DNA of 64,000 nt from Novosphingobium sp. B 225 (GTDB lineage: Bacteria; Pseudomonadota; Alphaproteobacteria; Sphingomonadales; Sphingomonadaceae): contig NZ_MWLM01000062.1 of NCBI RefSeq assembly GCF_002198665.1, forward strand, positions 108,791-172,790, read 5' to 3'. The position numbers and the translations under genes are program-made. Below the pieces are notes generated by a model. That model saw nothing but the letters and a program-made list of their open reading frames with translations. It did not search any database and had not been told where the DNA came from. The first letter of the stretch is position 1, and each line of letters begins with the position of its first letter. Positions 18,286 through 26,213 of the stretch are shown here, piece after piece.

Positions 18286-19338
18286 ATGGCTATTGACCAA
18301 TCCGGCCCTGCCCCGCGTCCCCTGGCAATCGCGCGGTGGCTGTTCATGGTGGCCGCAATGATCGTGCTGATCGTCGCCGTCGGCGGGATTACCCGGCTGA
18401 CCGAAAGCGGAGTCTCGATTACAGAGTGGAAACCGGTGAGCGGCACTCTGCCGCCACTGAGCGAGGCTGCATGGCAGGCCGAATTCGACGCCTATCGCCA
18501 GACCCCGCAATATATCCAGATCAATGGACCGGCCGGGATGACACTGGCCACCTACAAAACGATCTTCTTCTGGGAGTGGTTCCACCGCCTGATCGCGCGC
18601 AGCATCGGGCTGGCTTTTGCCCTGCCGCTAGCCTGGTTCTGGGCAAAGCGCGCGATTCCCGAAGGGTACAAATTGCGCTTGCTGGTGCTGCTCGCCATGG
18701 GCGGCCTGCAAGGTGCGGTGGGCTGGTGGATGGTCAAATCGGGCATCTCCACTGATGTGCGGGTCAGCCATTTCCGGTTGGCTACGCACCTGATGCTGGC
18801 CTTGATCACCATGGCCGCGATCATCTGGACCGCGCTTGACCTGCGCGCGCTTGCACAAGGGAAGTCCCGCGCGCGGCTCACCGCTTTTGGTGCGGCGGCG
18901 CTGGGCGTGCTGGGCATCCAGCTGGTGCTGGGCGCGCTTGTGGCGGGGTTGCGGGCGGGCTATGTCGCGGGTGCTGGCTGGTTCAGCTGGGAAGCCTGGC
19001 CACTGATGCAAGGTCGTCTGATCCCCGCCGGCATCGACTGGATCGACGGGGCGCTGCATGCAGCACTGAACGATCCGTTCCTGGTCCATTTTCTGCATCG
19101 CTGGTGGGCCTGGTTGGCCGTCGCCATGCTGGTAGTGCTCGCCCGGCAGGTGCGCCAACCGCGCCGCGCAGCCTCGATCGCGATCCACAGCACATTCGGT
19201 ACGCAGATCGTACTGGGGATCGCTGCGATCTGGAGCGGGATGGAGCTGTGGCTCGCTGTCGCGCACCAGCTCAACGGCGCCCTGACGCTTGCGGCGGCGG
19301 TTTGGGGCACACATGTCCTGGGCCGGATCAAGGGATGA
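18286..19338 (+). CDS. ctaA: Heme A synthase (CtaA/COX15)
   Basis: Membrane enzyme of 350 residues that converts heme O to heme A for cytochrome oxidase. Eight hydrophobic segments are visible. The type 2 COX15 signature is present: GGITRLTESGVSITEWKPVSG near 35-55, the first catalytic His region WEWFHRLIAR near 93-102, SHFRLATHL near 162-170 and WFSWEAWPLMQG near 228-239. HFLHRWWAW near 265-273 and AHQLNGALTLA near 327-337 provide the second-half histidines. The ATG at 18286 has AGGGAG upstream; the in-frame extension to 18235 lacks support. Confidence 0.94.
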   Translation: MAIDQSGPAPRPLAIARWLFMVAAMIVLIVAVGGITRLTESGVSITEWKPVSGTLPPLSEAAWQAEFDAYRQTPQYIQINGPAGMTLATYKTIFFWEWFHRLIARSIGLAFALPLAWFWAKRAIPEGYKLRLLVLLAMGGLQGAVGWWMVKSGISTDVRVSHFRLATHLMLALITMAAIIWTALDLRALAQGKSRARLTAFGAAALGVLGIQLVLGALVAGLRAGYVAGAGWFSWEAWPLMQGRLIPAGIDWIDGALHAALNDPFLVHFLHRWWAWLAVAMLVVLARQVRQPRRAASIAIHSTFGTQIVLGIAAIWSGMELWLAVAHQLNGALTLAAAVWGTHVLGRIKG

Positions 19339-19595
19339 ACGGCCGCGTTACGCGACAATGCAAGACCTGCAATGCCCCTTGACGAAAGTGCGATTGCCTG
19401 CGCGAATGGAGCTCAGCAAATATACGCAAGGTGGCGCCCGGTTGGCTGGCGCTGCAAAGCGGAGGAGTCCGGGGTGCTGTTCACGGTGAGCGCGGCCCTG
19501 ATCGAACGCGCAAGCATGCGCCTTGGCGACCTGCATCCAAAGCAGACCCTTCCCGCTGAAGGCAACACCGCGTTCTGCATTGCCGGGAACCGCTC

Positions 19596-20321
19596 ATGGT
19601 GAAGAAACGGGCCTTGATGCTGTTGGGAATGACTGCACTGGCACCGCTATCGGCGCCGCTTGTCGCCACCGCGCCCGATAGTGCCGAACGCCAGTTTAGC
19701 CCGCCAAGCGGGCCGATGACGCTGACCCGCACCGTGTGGCGCGGCTTGCATGACGGCAAGGCGATCAAGGTGCAGCGCAGCTATGCGATCACCATAACCC
19801 CGGATGGCGATGGCTACCGGGTCGATGGCACACTCATCGATGCCGCAGTCGATGCGCCGCCGCAGCTGGCGATCTTGGCCGAGCTGGAACGGCAACGGAG
19901 CGAACCCGGGCTTTTCCCGTTCCGGCTGGATCGGCAGGGCCGGATCCAGACCCCGGTCGCCGCGCCGACCGCCACGCCAAGCCATCCCGAATTGTCCCGC
20001 GCCGGGGCTGCGCTGGTCGCGAATGCTCCATTGGCGGCGGAAACCCGGCAGCAGACCCGGGCCATGCTGGATCAGGTGATCGGAGCGGCGCGCGGCGGGG
20101 TGGCCTGGCCGGTGGACTTGTTCAATCCGGCCAGCAGCTTGCGTCAGGACCACAAAGTGGTGCACCTGCCTGGCGGCGGGAAAGGCGAAGTGGCGGTATC
20201 GATCGCAGTGGACCGCGCCAGTCCGGGCACACTGCCGCGTTCGGTCGAGCGGACCGTCACCACGTCGCTCGACGGGACCGAGTCTGTCACCCGCGAACAG
20301 TGGACCATGGGCACGCGCTGA
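19596..20321 (+). CDS. Hypothetical exported protein
   Basis: Protein of 241 residues with a signal peptide (KK at residues 3-4, hydrophobic 6-24, cleavage likely after ATA). The mature part has alternating polar/hydrophobic strands (TLTRTVWRGL, VQRSYAITITPDGDGYRVDGTLI), suggesting a beta-rich periplasmic protein, plus a helical middle. No catalytic motif is recognised. It is a single gene, 257 nt after ctaA and 153 nt before rplM. The 19339-19595 gap holds no feature I can support. Confidence 0.65.
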   Translation: MVKKRALMLLGMTALAPLSAPLVATAPDSAERQFSPPSGPMTLTRTVWRGLHDGKAIKVQRSYAITITPDGDGYRVDGTLIDAAVDAPPQLAILAELERQRSEPGLFPFRLDRQGRIQTPVAAPTATPSHPELSRAGAALVANAPLAAETRQQTRAMLDQVIGAARGGVAWPVDLFNPASSLRQDHKVVHLPGGGKGEVAVSIAVDRASPGTLPRSVERTVTTSLDGTESVTREQWTMGTR

Positions 20322-20474
20322 AGCCCCGTTCAGTCGGCGGTATTATTTTACCTCTCGGCAAAGTGCCCGAAAAGCTTGACTTGCCGCGCCCGTTCCGCGA
20401 AAGGGCGCCCCTTCCCGTGCAATTGGAGTGATCCGTCACGGGGCTTTTGGAACGGACCAAAGGAATTCGAAGCC

Positions 20475-20954
20475 ATGAAGGCGCTGAGCAAGCAGACCCG
20501 GTCGATCAAACCGGCCGAGGTCGAAAAGAACTGGCATCTGATCGATGCCGACGGGCTGGTGGTCGGGCGTCTCGCCGTGATCATCGCCAATCATCTGCGC
20601 GGCAAGCACAAGCCGAGCTTCACCCCCCACGTCGATTGCGGCGACCATGTGGTCGTGATCAACGCCGGCAAGGTGCGGCTGACGGGCAACAAGCTCAAGC
20701 AGAAGACCTATTACAAGCACACGGGCTATGCCGGTGGGATCAAGGCTGTGACCGCCGACAAGGTGCTCGATGGCCGCTTCCCCGAGCGCGTGCTCGAAAA
20801 GGCGGTTGAGCGCATGATTCCGCGCGGTCCGCTGGGCCGCGCCCAGATGCGCGCGCTGCATCTCTACGCCGGCGACGAGCATCCGCATGCGGGCACCCAG
20901 CCCCAGCCGCTCGACGTTGCTGCCATGAACCGCAAGAACAAGGTGGGTGCATAA
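20475..20954 (+). CDS. rplM: 50S ribosomal protein L13
   Basis: Ribosomal protein of 159 residues. The family signature spans [43 protein letters not shown] and [13 protein letters not shown] 20475 follows AAAGGA; the upstream extension to 20376 is not ribosomal. The leader contains two small stems (GCGCCC/GGGCGC and CCCGTG/CACGGG) that could be a translational control site. rpsI follows with a 1-nt overlap. Confidence 0.97.
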   Translation: MKALSKQTRSIKPAEVEKNWHLIDADGLVVGRLAVIIANHLRGKHKPSFTPHVDCGDHVVVINAGKVRLTGNKLKQKTYYKHTGYAGGIKAVTADKVLDGRFPERVLEKAVERMIPRGPLGRAQMRALHLYAGDEHPHAGTQPQPLDVAAMNRKNKVGA

Positions 20955-21448
20955 TGTCTGACAACACCGTCACCGATCTGGCTGACCTCGGCGATATCGC
21001 CGAAACCCCGGTCGCTCCCGCTGCCCCGACCATGCCGCTTCGTGAAAAGGAAGTGGACGCTCAGGGTCGTTCCTATGCTACCGGCCGCCGCAAGGATGCC
21101 GTGGCTCGCGTCTGGATCAAGCCGGGCACCGGCAAGGTCGTGATCAACGGCCGCGATCAGGAAGTTTACTTTGCCCGTCCGACCCTGCGTCTGGTGATCA
21201 ACCAGCCGTTCCAGGTGGCCGAGCGCGAAGGCCAGTACGACGTTATCGCCACCGTCAAGGGCGGCGGACTGTCGGGCCAGGCGGGTGCCGTGAAGCACGG
21301 TATCTCGCAGGCGCTGACCAAGTTCGAGCCGGTCCTGCGCAGCGTCGTCAAGGCTGCCGGGTTCCTGACCCGCGATAGCCGTGCGGTCGAACGCAAGAAG
21401 TATGGCCGGGCCAAGGCGCGCAAGAGCTTCCAGTTCTCGAAGCGCTAA
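20954..21448 (+). CDS. rpsI: 30S ribosomal protein S9
   Basis: Ribosomal protein of 164 residues with the S9 signatures [18 protein letters not shown] and [14 protein letters not shown]. The C-terminal [17 protein letters not shown] tail reaches the P site. The acidic N-terminal extension (about 35 residues) is common in alphaproteobacteria. It is translated from an ATG overlapping the rplM stop. A hairpin terminator follows at 21470-21497. Confidence 0.97.
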   Translation: MSDNTVTDLADLGDIAETPVAPAAPTMPLREKEVDAQGRSYATGRRKDAVARVWIKPGTGKVVINGRDQEVYFARPTLRLVINQPFQVAEREGQYDVIATVKGGGLSGQAGAVKHGISQALTKFEPVLRSVVKAAGFLTRDSRAVERKKYGRAKARKSFQFSKR

Positions 21449-21469
21449 GCAGCTCTGCTTGCTGGATTC

Positions 21470-21500
21470 AGGGGCTGGCCGCAAGGTCGGCCCCTTTTTC
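21470..21500 (+). terminator. Intrinsic terminator of rplM-rpsI
   Basis: GGGGCTGGCC and GGTCGGCCCC form a 10-bp stem (with G-U pairs) around a GCAA tetraloop and are followed by TTTTTC. It lies 22 nt after the rpsI stop, before the HPP gene. Confidence 0.85.
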
Positions 21501-21512
21501 GTTGGAGACCGC

Positions 21513-22202
21513 ATGACCGCAGACCAATCTGCCGCCGCAACCCCTGCGCGAATGCCGGTGATCGGGAAGATCGGCTGGCTGCCGGGCGCGCTTGGAGCGG
21601 GACTGGCGATCCTGGTGACCGGCTGGATCAGCCAGGCCGCGCTGGGTGCGGCGCCGGATCTGCCCTGGCTGATCGCGCCAATGGGGGCCTCGGCAGTGCT
21701 GGTGTTTGTCCTGCCGGCCAGCCCGTTGTCACAGCCCTGGCCGGTGGCGGGCGGGCACCTTATCGCCGCCGGAGTGGGACTGGCCTGCCATACCGTGGTG
21801 CCCCTGCCCTGGCTCGCCGCCGCGCTGGCGGTGGGCATCGCCACTGCGCTGATGAGCCTGGCCCGCTGCCTGCACGCGCCGGCTGGTGGAACCGCCGTGC
21901 TGACGGCCTTGGCCAGCCCGGCCGTGGCGCAGCTTGGCTGGAAGTTTCTGGCCTTTCCGGTCCTGCCCAATGTGCTGCTGCTGATCGCTTGCGGGCTGGC
22001 CTGGCACCGGCTGACCGGGCATTCCTATCCGCACAAGGCCGTGTCAGTTCCGGTGGTCCCGGCCTGGTCAGGCCATATCGACGATGCCGATCTTGATGCG
22101 GTGCTGGCGGAGTGGGACGAGGTCATGGATGTCAGCCGCGAGGATTTGCTTGCCGTGCTCCATTCGGTCGAAGCCCGGGTCCGCGCCCGCAAGCTCAGTT
22201 GA
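21513..22202 (+). CDS. HPP-family membrane protein
   Basis: Integral membrane protein of 229 residues. Four hydrophobic segments lie near 24-47, 48-68, 75-110 and 140-165, and the family motif region LIAPMGASAVLVFVLPASPLSQP is followed by RCLHAPAGGTA near 115-125. HPP proteins have been linked to nitrite transport in cyanobacteria and plants, but the bacterial ones are mostly unassigned. The C-terminal 60 residues are soluble and acidic (DDADLDAVLAEWDEVMDV). The start is the ATG 21513, 15 nt past the rpsI terminator. Confidence 0.8.
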   Translation: MTADQSAAATPARMPVIGKIGWLPGALGAGLAILVTGWISQAALGAAPDLPWLIAPMGASAVLVFVLPASPLSQPWPVAGGHLIAAGVGLACHTVVPLPWLAAALAVGIATALMSLARCLHAPAGGTAVLTALASPAVAQLGWKFLAFPVLPNVLLLIACGLAWHRLTGHSYPHKAVSVPVVPAWSGHIDDADLDAVLAEWDEVMDVSREDLLAVLHSVEARVRARKLS

Positions 22203-22938
22203 GAAACCGGGGCTCCACCACCAGTCCCGCACTGCCATCCCAGACCAGCCGGTTGAAGCTGGGCGCAGAGATCCGCAGCCGCTGCGAGAGCGTGCCCGCA
22301 CCGACCAGCCGGATCGACTGGCCATCCAGTTCGAGCGTCATGTCGAACGGATCGTGGACATGGCCCGACAGCACCACTTGTGCCCCGGCCCGCGCCAGCG
22401 CGGCCAGCGCCGCCTTGCCGCCACGGGTCGATCCGCGCGATTCGGTATCGGCATCGACCAGCGGATGATGCCCTGCGACCATCCGCAAGCGCTTTTCGGC
22501 CTGATGCGACAACCCTTGCAATGCGCGGTCCAGATCCCGCGTACTGACCCGGCCCTTGGACCAGTTGAGCCGGAACTGCGCCCGGGCAATCGTCTTGAGC
22601 GAAACCACGGCCACGCCGTCCGGCAAGCGCGCCACCGGCAGGTCTGCCGCAAGCGCGCGGTAGCGATCATAGGGGTGGATCAGGCGGCGCAGCATATGGT
22701 GGTAATAGGGTACATCGTGATTGCCGGGGGTCAGCACCACCGGCGCGGCAAGAGCTCCCAGCCAGTCCTGCGCAGCGGCAAATTCCCGCGCCGAACCGCG
22801 CATGGTCAGATCGCCGGTGCAGATCACCAGCGCAGGCCGTTCCCGCGCCACTTCCGCAGCAAACCAATCGAGCGCATCGCGGTCTTCAAAGCCGAAATGC
22901 AGATCGCTGACGTGATAAAGCAGAGTGGCCGCGGCCAT
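22195..22938 (-). CDS. Calcineurin-like metallophosphoesterase
   Basis: Cytosolic phosphoesterase of 247 residues with all five metal-binding blocks: HVSDLHFG (residues 9-16), CTGDLT, TPGNHDVPY near 72, AGHHPL near 153 and LSGHVHDPF near 198. The fold family includes 3',5'-cAMP phosphodiesterases (CpdA) and UDP-diacylglucosamine hydrolases; the substrate is not decidable here. It starts at ATG 22938, 3 nt after the stop of the small membrane protein gene, and converges on the HPP gene with an 8-nt overlap. Confidence 0.88.
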   Translation of the reverse strand: MAAATLLYHVSDLHFGFEDRDALDWFAAEVARERPALVICTGDLTMRGSAREFAAAQDWLGALAAPVVLTPGNHDVPYYHHMLRRLIHPYDRYRALAADLPVARLPDGVAVVSLKTIARAQFRLNWSKGRVSTRDLDRALQGLSHQAEKRLRMVAGHHPLVDADTESRGSTRGGKAALAALARAGAQVVLSGHVHDPFDMTLELDGQSIRLVGAGTLSQRLRISAPSFNRLVWDGSAGLVVEPRFLN

Positions 22939-22940
22939 GG

Positions 22941-23204
22941 TTACAGTCGTCCGGTCAGGATCAACCAGGCCGACGCGGCATTGACCATGCTGTAGATCAC
23001 ATAGAACGCCGCCCAGCCGCTTGACCCTTGCCCCGCCATCAGGGCGGCCCCCAGCAACATCGCGAATTCCAGCGTCAGGCTGAATTTCCCGCCCAGCAGC
23101 TGAAACCACGGCGCTCGGCCCAACAAGCCATGCCCACGTTCCAGTACGGCGCGGTGCAGGGTAAAGTTGGCCATGCCAAACATGAGGACGAAGAACAGCG
23201 CCAT
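22941..23204 (-). CDS. Small hypothetical membrane protein
   Basis: Protein of 87 residues with three hydrophobic segments (about 1-14, 40-58 and 62-82), and a basic loop between. I do not recognise the family. It is 2 nt upstream of the metallophosphoesterase gene and is likely its operon partner. The start MALFFVLMFG is the first ATG. Confidence 0.62.
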   Translation of the reverse strand: MALFFVLMFGMANFTLHRAVLERGHGLLGRAPWFQLLGGKFSLTLEFAMLLGAALMAGQGSSGWAAFYVIYSMVNAASAWLILTGRL

Positions 23205-23678
23205 GCGCGCCTTTCTAGAGTATGTTCTACTGGCGTGGAAGCATCACCGGCCTGGTGACACCTTGTTTCGGTGACACCAAACCAGTCTGAACGCAGCTTT
23301 GGCACGGAAACACAGGGGCCAGGCGGCATCATGCCCGGTTTGGGGACGGTGACGGGGCGGACACAAAGTGACAAAAGGTTACACCCCTGTCACCCGGAAA
23401 TGCCCATATTTTATCGTTTTAATTCAATTAGTTCATGGGGAAATTCGGTGCAAAAGGTGACAGAATCGCGAAAAACGGAAAAATGACGCGCGAAATGGCC
23501 GTTCCGCACGCATGACAAGCCTGATCGCAGGCGGTTTGACGATTTCAAAGAGCCGATTGAAACAATCGAATCGCTGTATCAGATCGTCAGCATGTAGGAA
23601 AATCGAGTGTCTGGCGCAGCCTGCGGCAGATCCGGCCCGGCGCTTCGTCGCGGCGGGTCGGACATGGCAAGGATCGCC
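23205..23678. other. 474-nt intergenic region
   Basis: No credible coding frame here. Besides the GGTGACA cluster it includes an AT-rich stretch (TATTTTATCGTTTTAATTCAATTAG, about 23407-23431) that could hold a promoter. The right third (23520-23678) is downstream of the response-regulator gene and shows no clear terminator. Confidence 0.6.
23254..23462. repeat. Cluster of GGTGACA-like direct and inverted motifs
   Basis: The gap upstream of the small membrane protein contains repeated copies of GGTGACA: GGTGACACC at 23254 and again at 23270, GGTGACGGG at 23348, AGTGACA at 23367, GGTTACACC at 23377, the inverse TGTCACC at 23388 and GGTGACA at 23456. The first pair is spaced 16 bp start to start. 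Such a cluster suggests cooperative binding of a regulator. A LytTR response regulator is encoded next door, but LytTR sites usually have a different core, so the binder is unknown. Confidence 0.45.
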
Positions 23679-24407
23679 TTATCGCCCGGCCATGGCCTTG
23701 GCCCGGGCCAGATAGGTGCGGCCAATCCGCACCGTAGCGCCATCATCCAGCTCTGCCGACCAGACCCCCAGCCCATCATGACGCAGCCCGGCGATCCGGT
23801 CACGGCGCAGGATGGTGGAACGGTGCAGGCGAATAAACTGGTCCGGATCAAGCCGCGCTTCCAGCCCCGAAACGGTCTGGAGCAGCAGATAGCTGCGTTC
23901 GCCCACGTGCAGGCGGACATAGTCCCGCTCGGCATCGATCCGGTCAACATCGGTCGCGGCGATCCGCAGCAGTTCGGACCGGTAGGGCACCCAGAATTCG
24001 CTGAGCCAGTCGCCTTTGCCCGCTGCGCGTTCGCCGCGCCGCGTCACGGCGCGGGCCACAGCGCGTTCCAGCCGCTCTGACGTGACGGGCTTCAGCACAT
24101 AGTCAACCGCATCAAGATCAAAGGCCTCGACCGCGAAATTATCGTGCGCGGTGACAAATATCACCGCCGGAGCCTGCGGTGTGTGCGCCAGCGTGCGGGC
24201 AACCGAGATCCCGTCCAGTTCGGGCATGGTCATGTCGAGCAGGACCAGGTCAGGCGCGTGCGCCTCGATCGCCGCCAGCGCCGCCTTGCCATCCATCGCT
24301 GTGCCCACCACCGCGATCTGCGACAAGGCGGCGCAGATTACCTGCATCCGCTCGATCGCCAGCGGCTCGTCATCGACGATCAGGGTGCGCAGTTCGTTAT
24401 CCGGCAT
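23679..24407 (-). CDS. LytTR-family response regulator
   Basis: Two-component regulator of 242 residues. The receiver domain (about 5-118) has the phospho-acceptor Asp in LVLLDMTMPELDG, the Thr in FVTAHDNF and the Lys in YVLKPV. A C-terminal LytTR DNA-binding domain (about 138-240) includes RIDAERDYVRLHVGERSY and FIRLHRSTIL. The start at 24407 begins MPDNELRTLIVDDEP; the upstream frame is inside the kinase gene. It overlaps the kinase by 11 nt, so the pair is translationally coupled. Confidence 0.92.
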   Translation of the reverse strand: MPDNELRTLIVDDEPLAIERMQVICAALSQIAVVGTAMDGKAALAAIEAHAPDLVLLDMTMPELDGISVARTLAHTPQAPAVIFVTAHDNFAVEAFDLDAVDYVLKPVTSERLERAVARAVTRRGERAAGKGDWLSEFWVPYRSELLRIAATDVDRIDAERDYVRLHVGERSYLLLQTVSGLEARLDPDQFIRLHRSTILRRDRIAGLRHDGLGVWSAELDDGATVRIGRTYLARAKAMAGR

Positions 24408-25641
24408 GGCGTTCCAGCGGCAGCCGCAGCAAAGTGCGCCAGCCGCCTCCCTCGACCGGACCCGAAGCCAGCTGCGCACCGTCACCAAACCGCGCAGCGA
24501 GCCGATCGCGGACATTGGCCAGGCCGATCCCGAAGCCGTCCGATGGCCCCTTGCGCGATGCCGGGGCATCGTCGCTCACTTCCAGCACCAGCCGACCATA
24601 TTCCTCGCGCGCGGACATTGTCACCGTGACCGCGCGGTTGGTGGCAGAGACGCCGTACTTGACCGAATTTTCGATCAGCGGCTGCAGGATCATCCCCGGC
24701 ACGCGGGCATCGCCCAGCCCTTCGGCCACGGCAAAGCGGGTTATCAGACGATCGGGAAAGCGCAGCGCCTCGATCTCCAGATAGAGCCGTTGCAGCGCCA
24801 CTTCCTGTTCCAGCGCAACATCGCCGGTCGGATCTTCGGCCAGGCTGCGGCGATAGAACGTGGACAGCGTCTGGATCATCTGTTCGGCCGCTTCGGTCTT
24901 GCCGGTGATGACCAGCGCGGAGAGCGAATTGAGCGTGTTGAAAAGGAAATGCGGATTGACCTGATAACGCAGGCTACGCAGCTCTGCGGCCTTGGCAGCG
25001 CGGCGGAATTCGCCCTCGCGGCGTTCGGCGGCGCGGGCCTGTTCGGCATTGGCGAGCGCGAAATAGAGCGCCGCCCAGGCGATCAGCAGGAAATAGCGGC
25101 CCAGCGCCACATCGGTCAGCTGGCGCCAGCGGTTGTCCTCTACCGTCTGGGCATCGATGGTAATCGCCGGAGTGGCCGGGTCGGTCGGTTCAGCATCGGC
25201 CGGGGGCACCGGAGCGGACGGGGCCAGCACTTCCTTGCGGTCAAGCGGATCAACCAGCAGGTTGCCGCTTTCATCGCTGCGCACGCTCAGCCCTTCACGT
25301 TCGCCGATCTTGGCCACCACCTGGCCTTCGATCGAGGCAAACACCCACTGGTTGATTGCCGCCAGCAGCAGCGAGGCCGGCAGCGTCATCAGCAACACCG
25401 CCACGATCTTGTGCCGCACGGGCTGCGGATCGAGCAGCCGCAGCAGCGGCCAGAGCGCCAGCGTGACTGCCATCGAAGCCAGGATCACCAGCATCCGCCG
25501 CCACAGCAGCGCATCGAGCAGTTCCAGCCCGACCAGCCAGCCGCGCAGCGTGGCGAGCACGAAATAGGTCAGCCACAGCGCCACGATCGAGGCGAGCACG
25601 GTGCGCACGGGAACGCGCAGCAAGGCGGCAGAAGGATCCAT
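24397..25641 (-). CDS. LytS/YehU-type sensor histidine kinase
   Basis: Membrane histidine kinase of 414 residues. Hydrophobic segments lie near 15-35, 48-68, 80-100 and 190-208. A periplasmic-size loop between about 105 and 185 could be the sensor. The His_kinase block is QVNPHFLFNTLNSLSAL near 255, with the phospho-acceptor His in PHFLFN. N-box LIENSVKYGV is near 345 and G-box GIGLANVRDRL near 388. The partner regulator lies directly downstream. The ligand is unknown. Confidence 0.92.
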   Translation of the reverse strand: MDPSAALLRVPVRTVLASIVALWLTYFVLATLRGWLVGLELLDALLWRRMLVILASMAVTLALWPLLRLLDPQPVRHKIVAVLLMTLPASLLLAAINQWVFASIEGQVVAKIGEREGLSVRSDESGNLLVDPLDRKEVLAPSAPVPPADAEPTDPATPAITIDAQTVEDNRWRQLTDVALGRYFLLIAWAALYFALANAEQARAAERREGEFRRAAKAAELRSLRYQVNPHFLFNTLNSLSALVITGKTEAAEQMIQTLSTFYRRSLAEDPTGDVALEQEVALQRLYLEIEALRFPDRLITRFAVAEGLGDARVPGMILQPLIENSVKYGVSATNRAVTVTMSAREEYGRLVLEVSDDAPASRKGPSDGFGIGLANVRDRLAARFGDGAQLASGPVEGGGWRTLLRLPLERHAG

Positions 25642-26213
25642 TCAGCCGCAAGGTTACCGCGCTTTGCCCCGCTAAGGCCAGCAGCTTGGTCGAAAGGACT
25701 CGCGCGTTGGTCGAGTGGAGCCAGAAGAGCGAAGGCCTGAAACCAACCTGCATCAACCGCAAATGACCCCTCCCGTTTCGGGAGGGACTATGAGTGCTGA
25801 TTGACGCAGGCTCGTAGGAGTAACTGTGGGAACCTCCGGCTCGGCCACTCCTCTCCGCGCCGCAGGCGCTGATTACGCTTTCGACCATCCGTTTGACGCG
25901 ATGCTGGAGAAGAACAAAGGCTTCGCCGTATGCGCTACCTCTCTGCGCCTCTTTTCTGCCTCTGCGCCTCTGCGTGAACCATTCAAACCGCGCAGTCCGC
26001 CCGCCCCGTGGCCGGACAAGCACATGATGGACCAGATTAGTTCACGCAGAGGCGCAGAGGCAGAAAAGAGGCGCAGAGAAGGTGGTTCTTGCGGCGCAGC
26101 CACCCTTGATCCCCAATGATCGCTTCAAACGCATCACATACCAAGCTGCAATGGCGGCAACGCACCTCTTCCGTCTCGCTGCGCGAGCCACCTCCCCCAG
26201 CGTCGAAGGATGA
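25642..26213. other. 572-nt intergenic region with inverted-repeat element
   Basis: No credible CDS. Left part: a CCCTCCCG-TTT-CGGGAGGG hairpin (25767-25786) without a T-tract. Centre: the long inverted repeat described separately (25940-26079). The remainder up to the fumarase stop is GC-rich without a recognisable signal. Base composition and low-complexity CTCTGCGCCTC words differ clearly from the surrounding genes. Confidence 0.7.
25940..26079. repeat. Perfect 40-bp inverted repeat with 60-bp spacer
   Basis: Arm 1 (25940-25979) and arm 2 (26040-26079) are perfect reverse complements over 40 bp. The arms are built from the low-complexity word GCAGAGGCGCAGAGG and end in TTCACGC toward the inside. 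The spacer (25980-26039) codes for nothing. A transcript would fold into a 40-bp hairpin. A diverged element of the same kind is at 45632-45801. The TTCACGCAGAGGCGCAGAG word is one I recognise as a scattered repeat in unrelated bacterial genomes, with no settled function. Confidence 0.9.

Noticed and set aside
24151..25740. 529-residue plus-strand frame antisense to the histidine kinase and response regulator
   Set aside because: His/Gln/Arg-rich composition typical of a reverse-strand shadow; the minus-strand genes carry complete motifs.
25767..25786. CCCTCCCG-TTT-CGGGAGGG hairpin as a terminator
   Set aside because: Stable stem, but no T-tract on either strand and not at the end of a gene.
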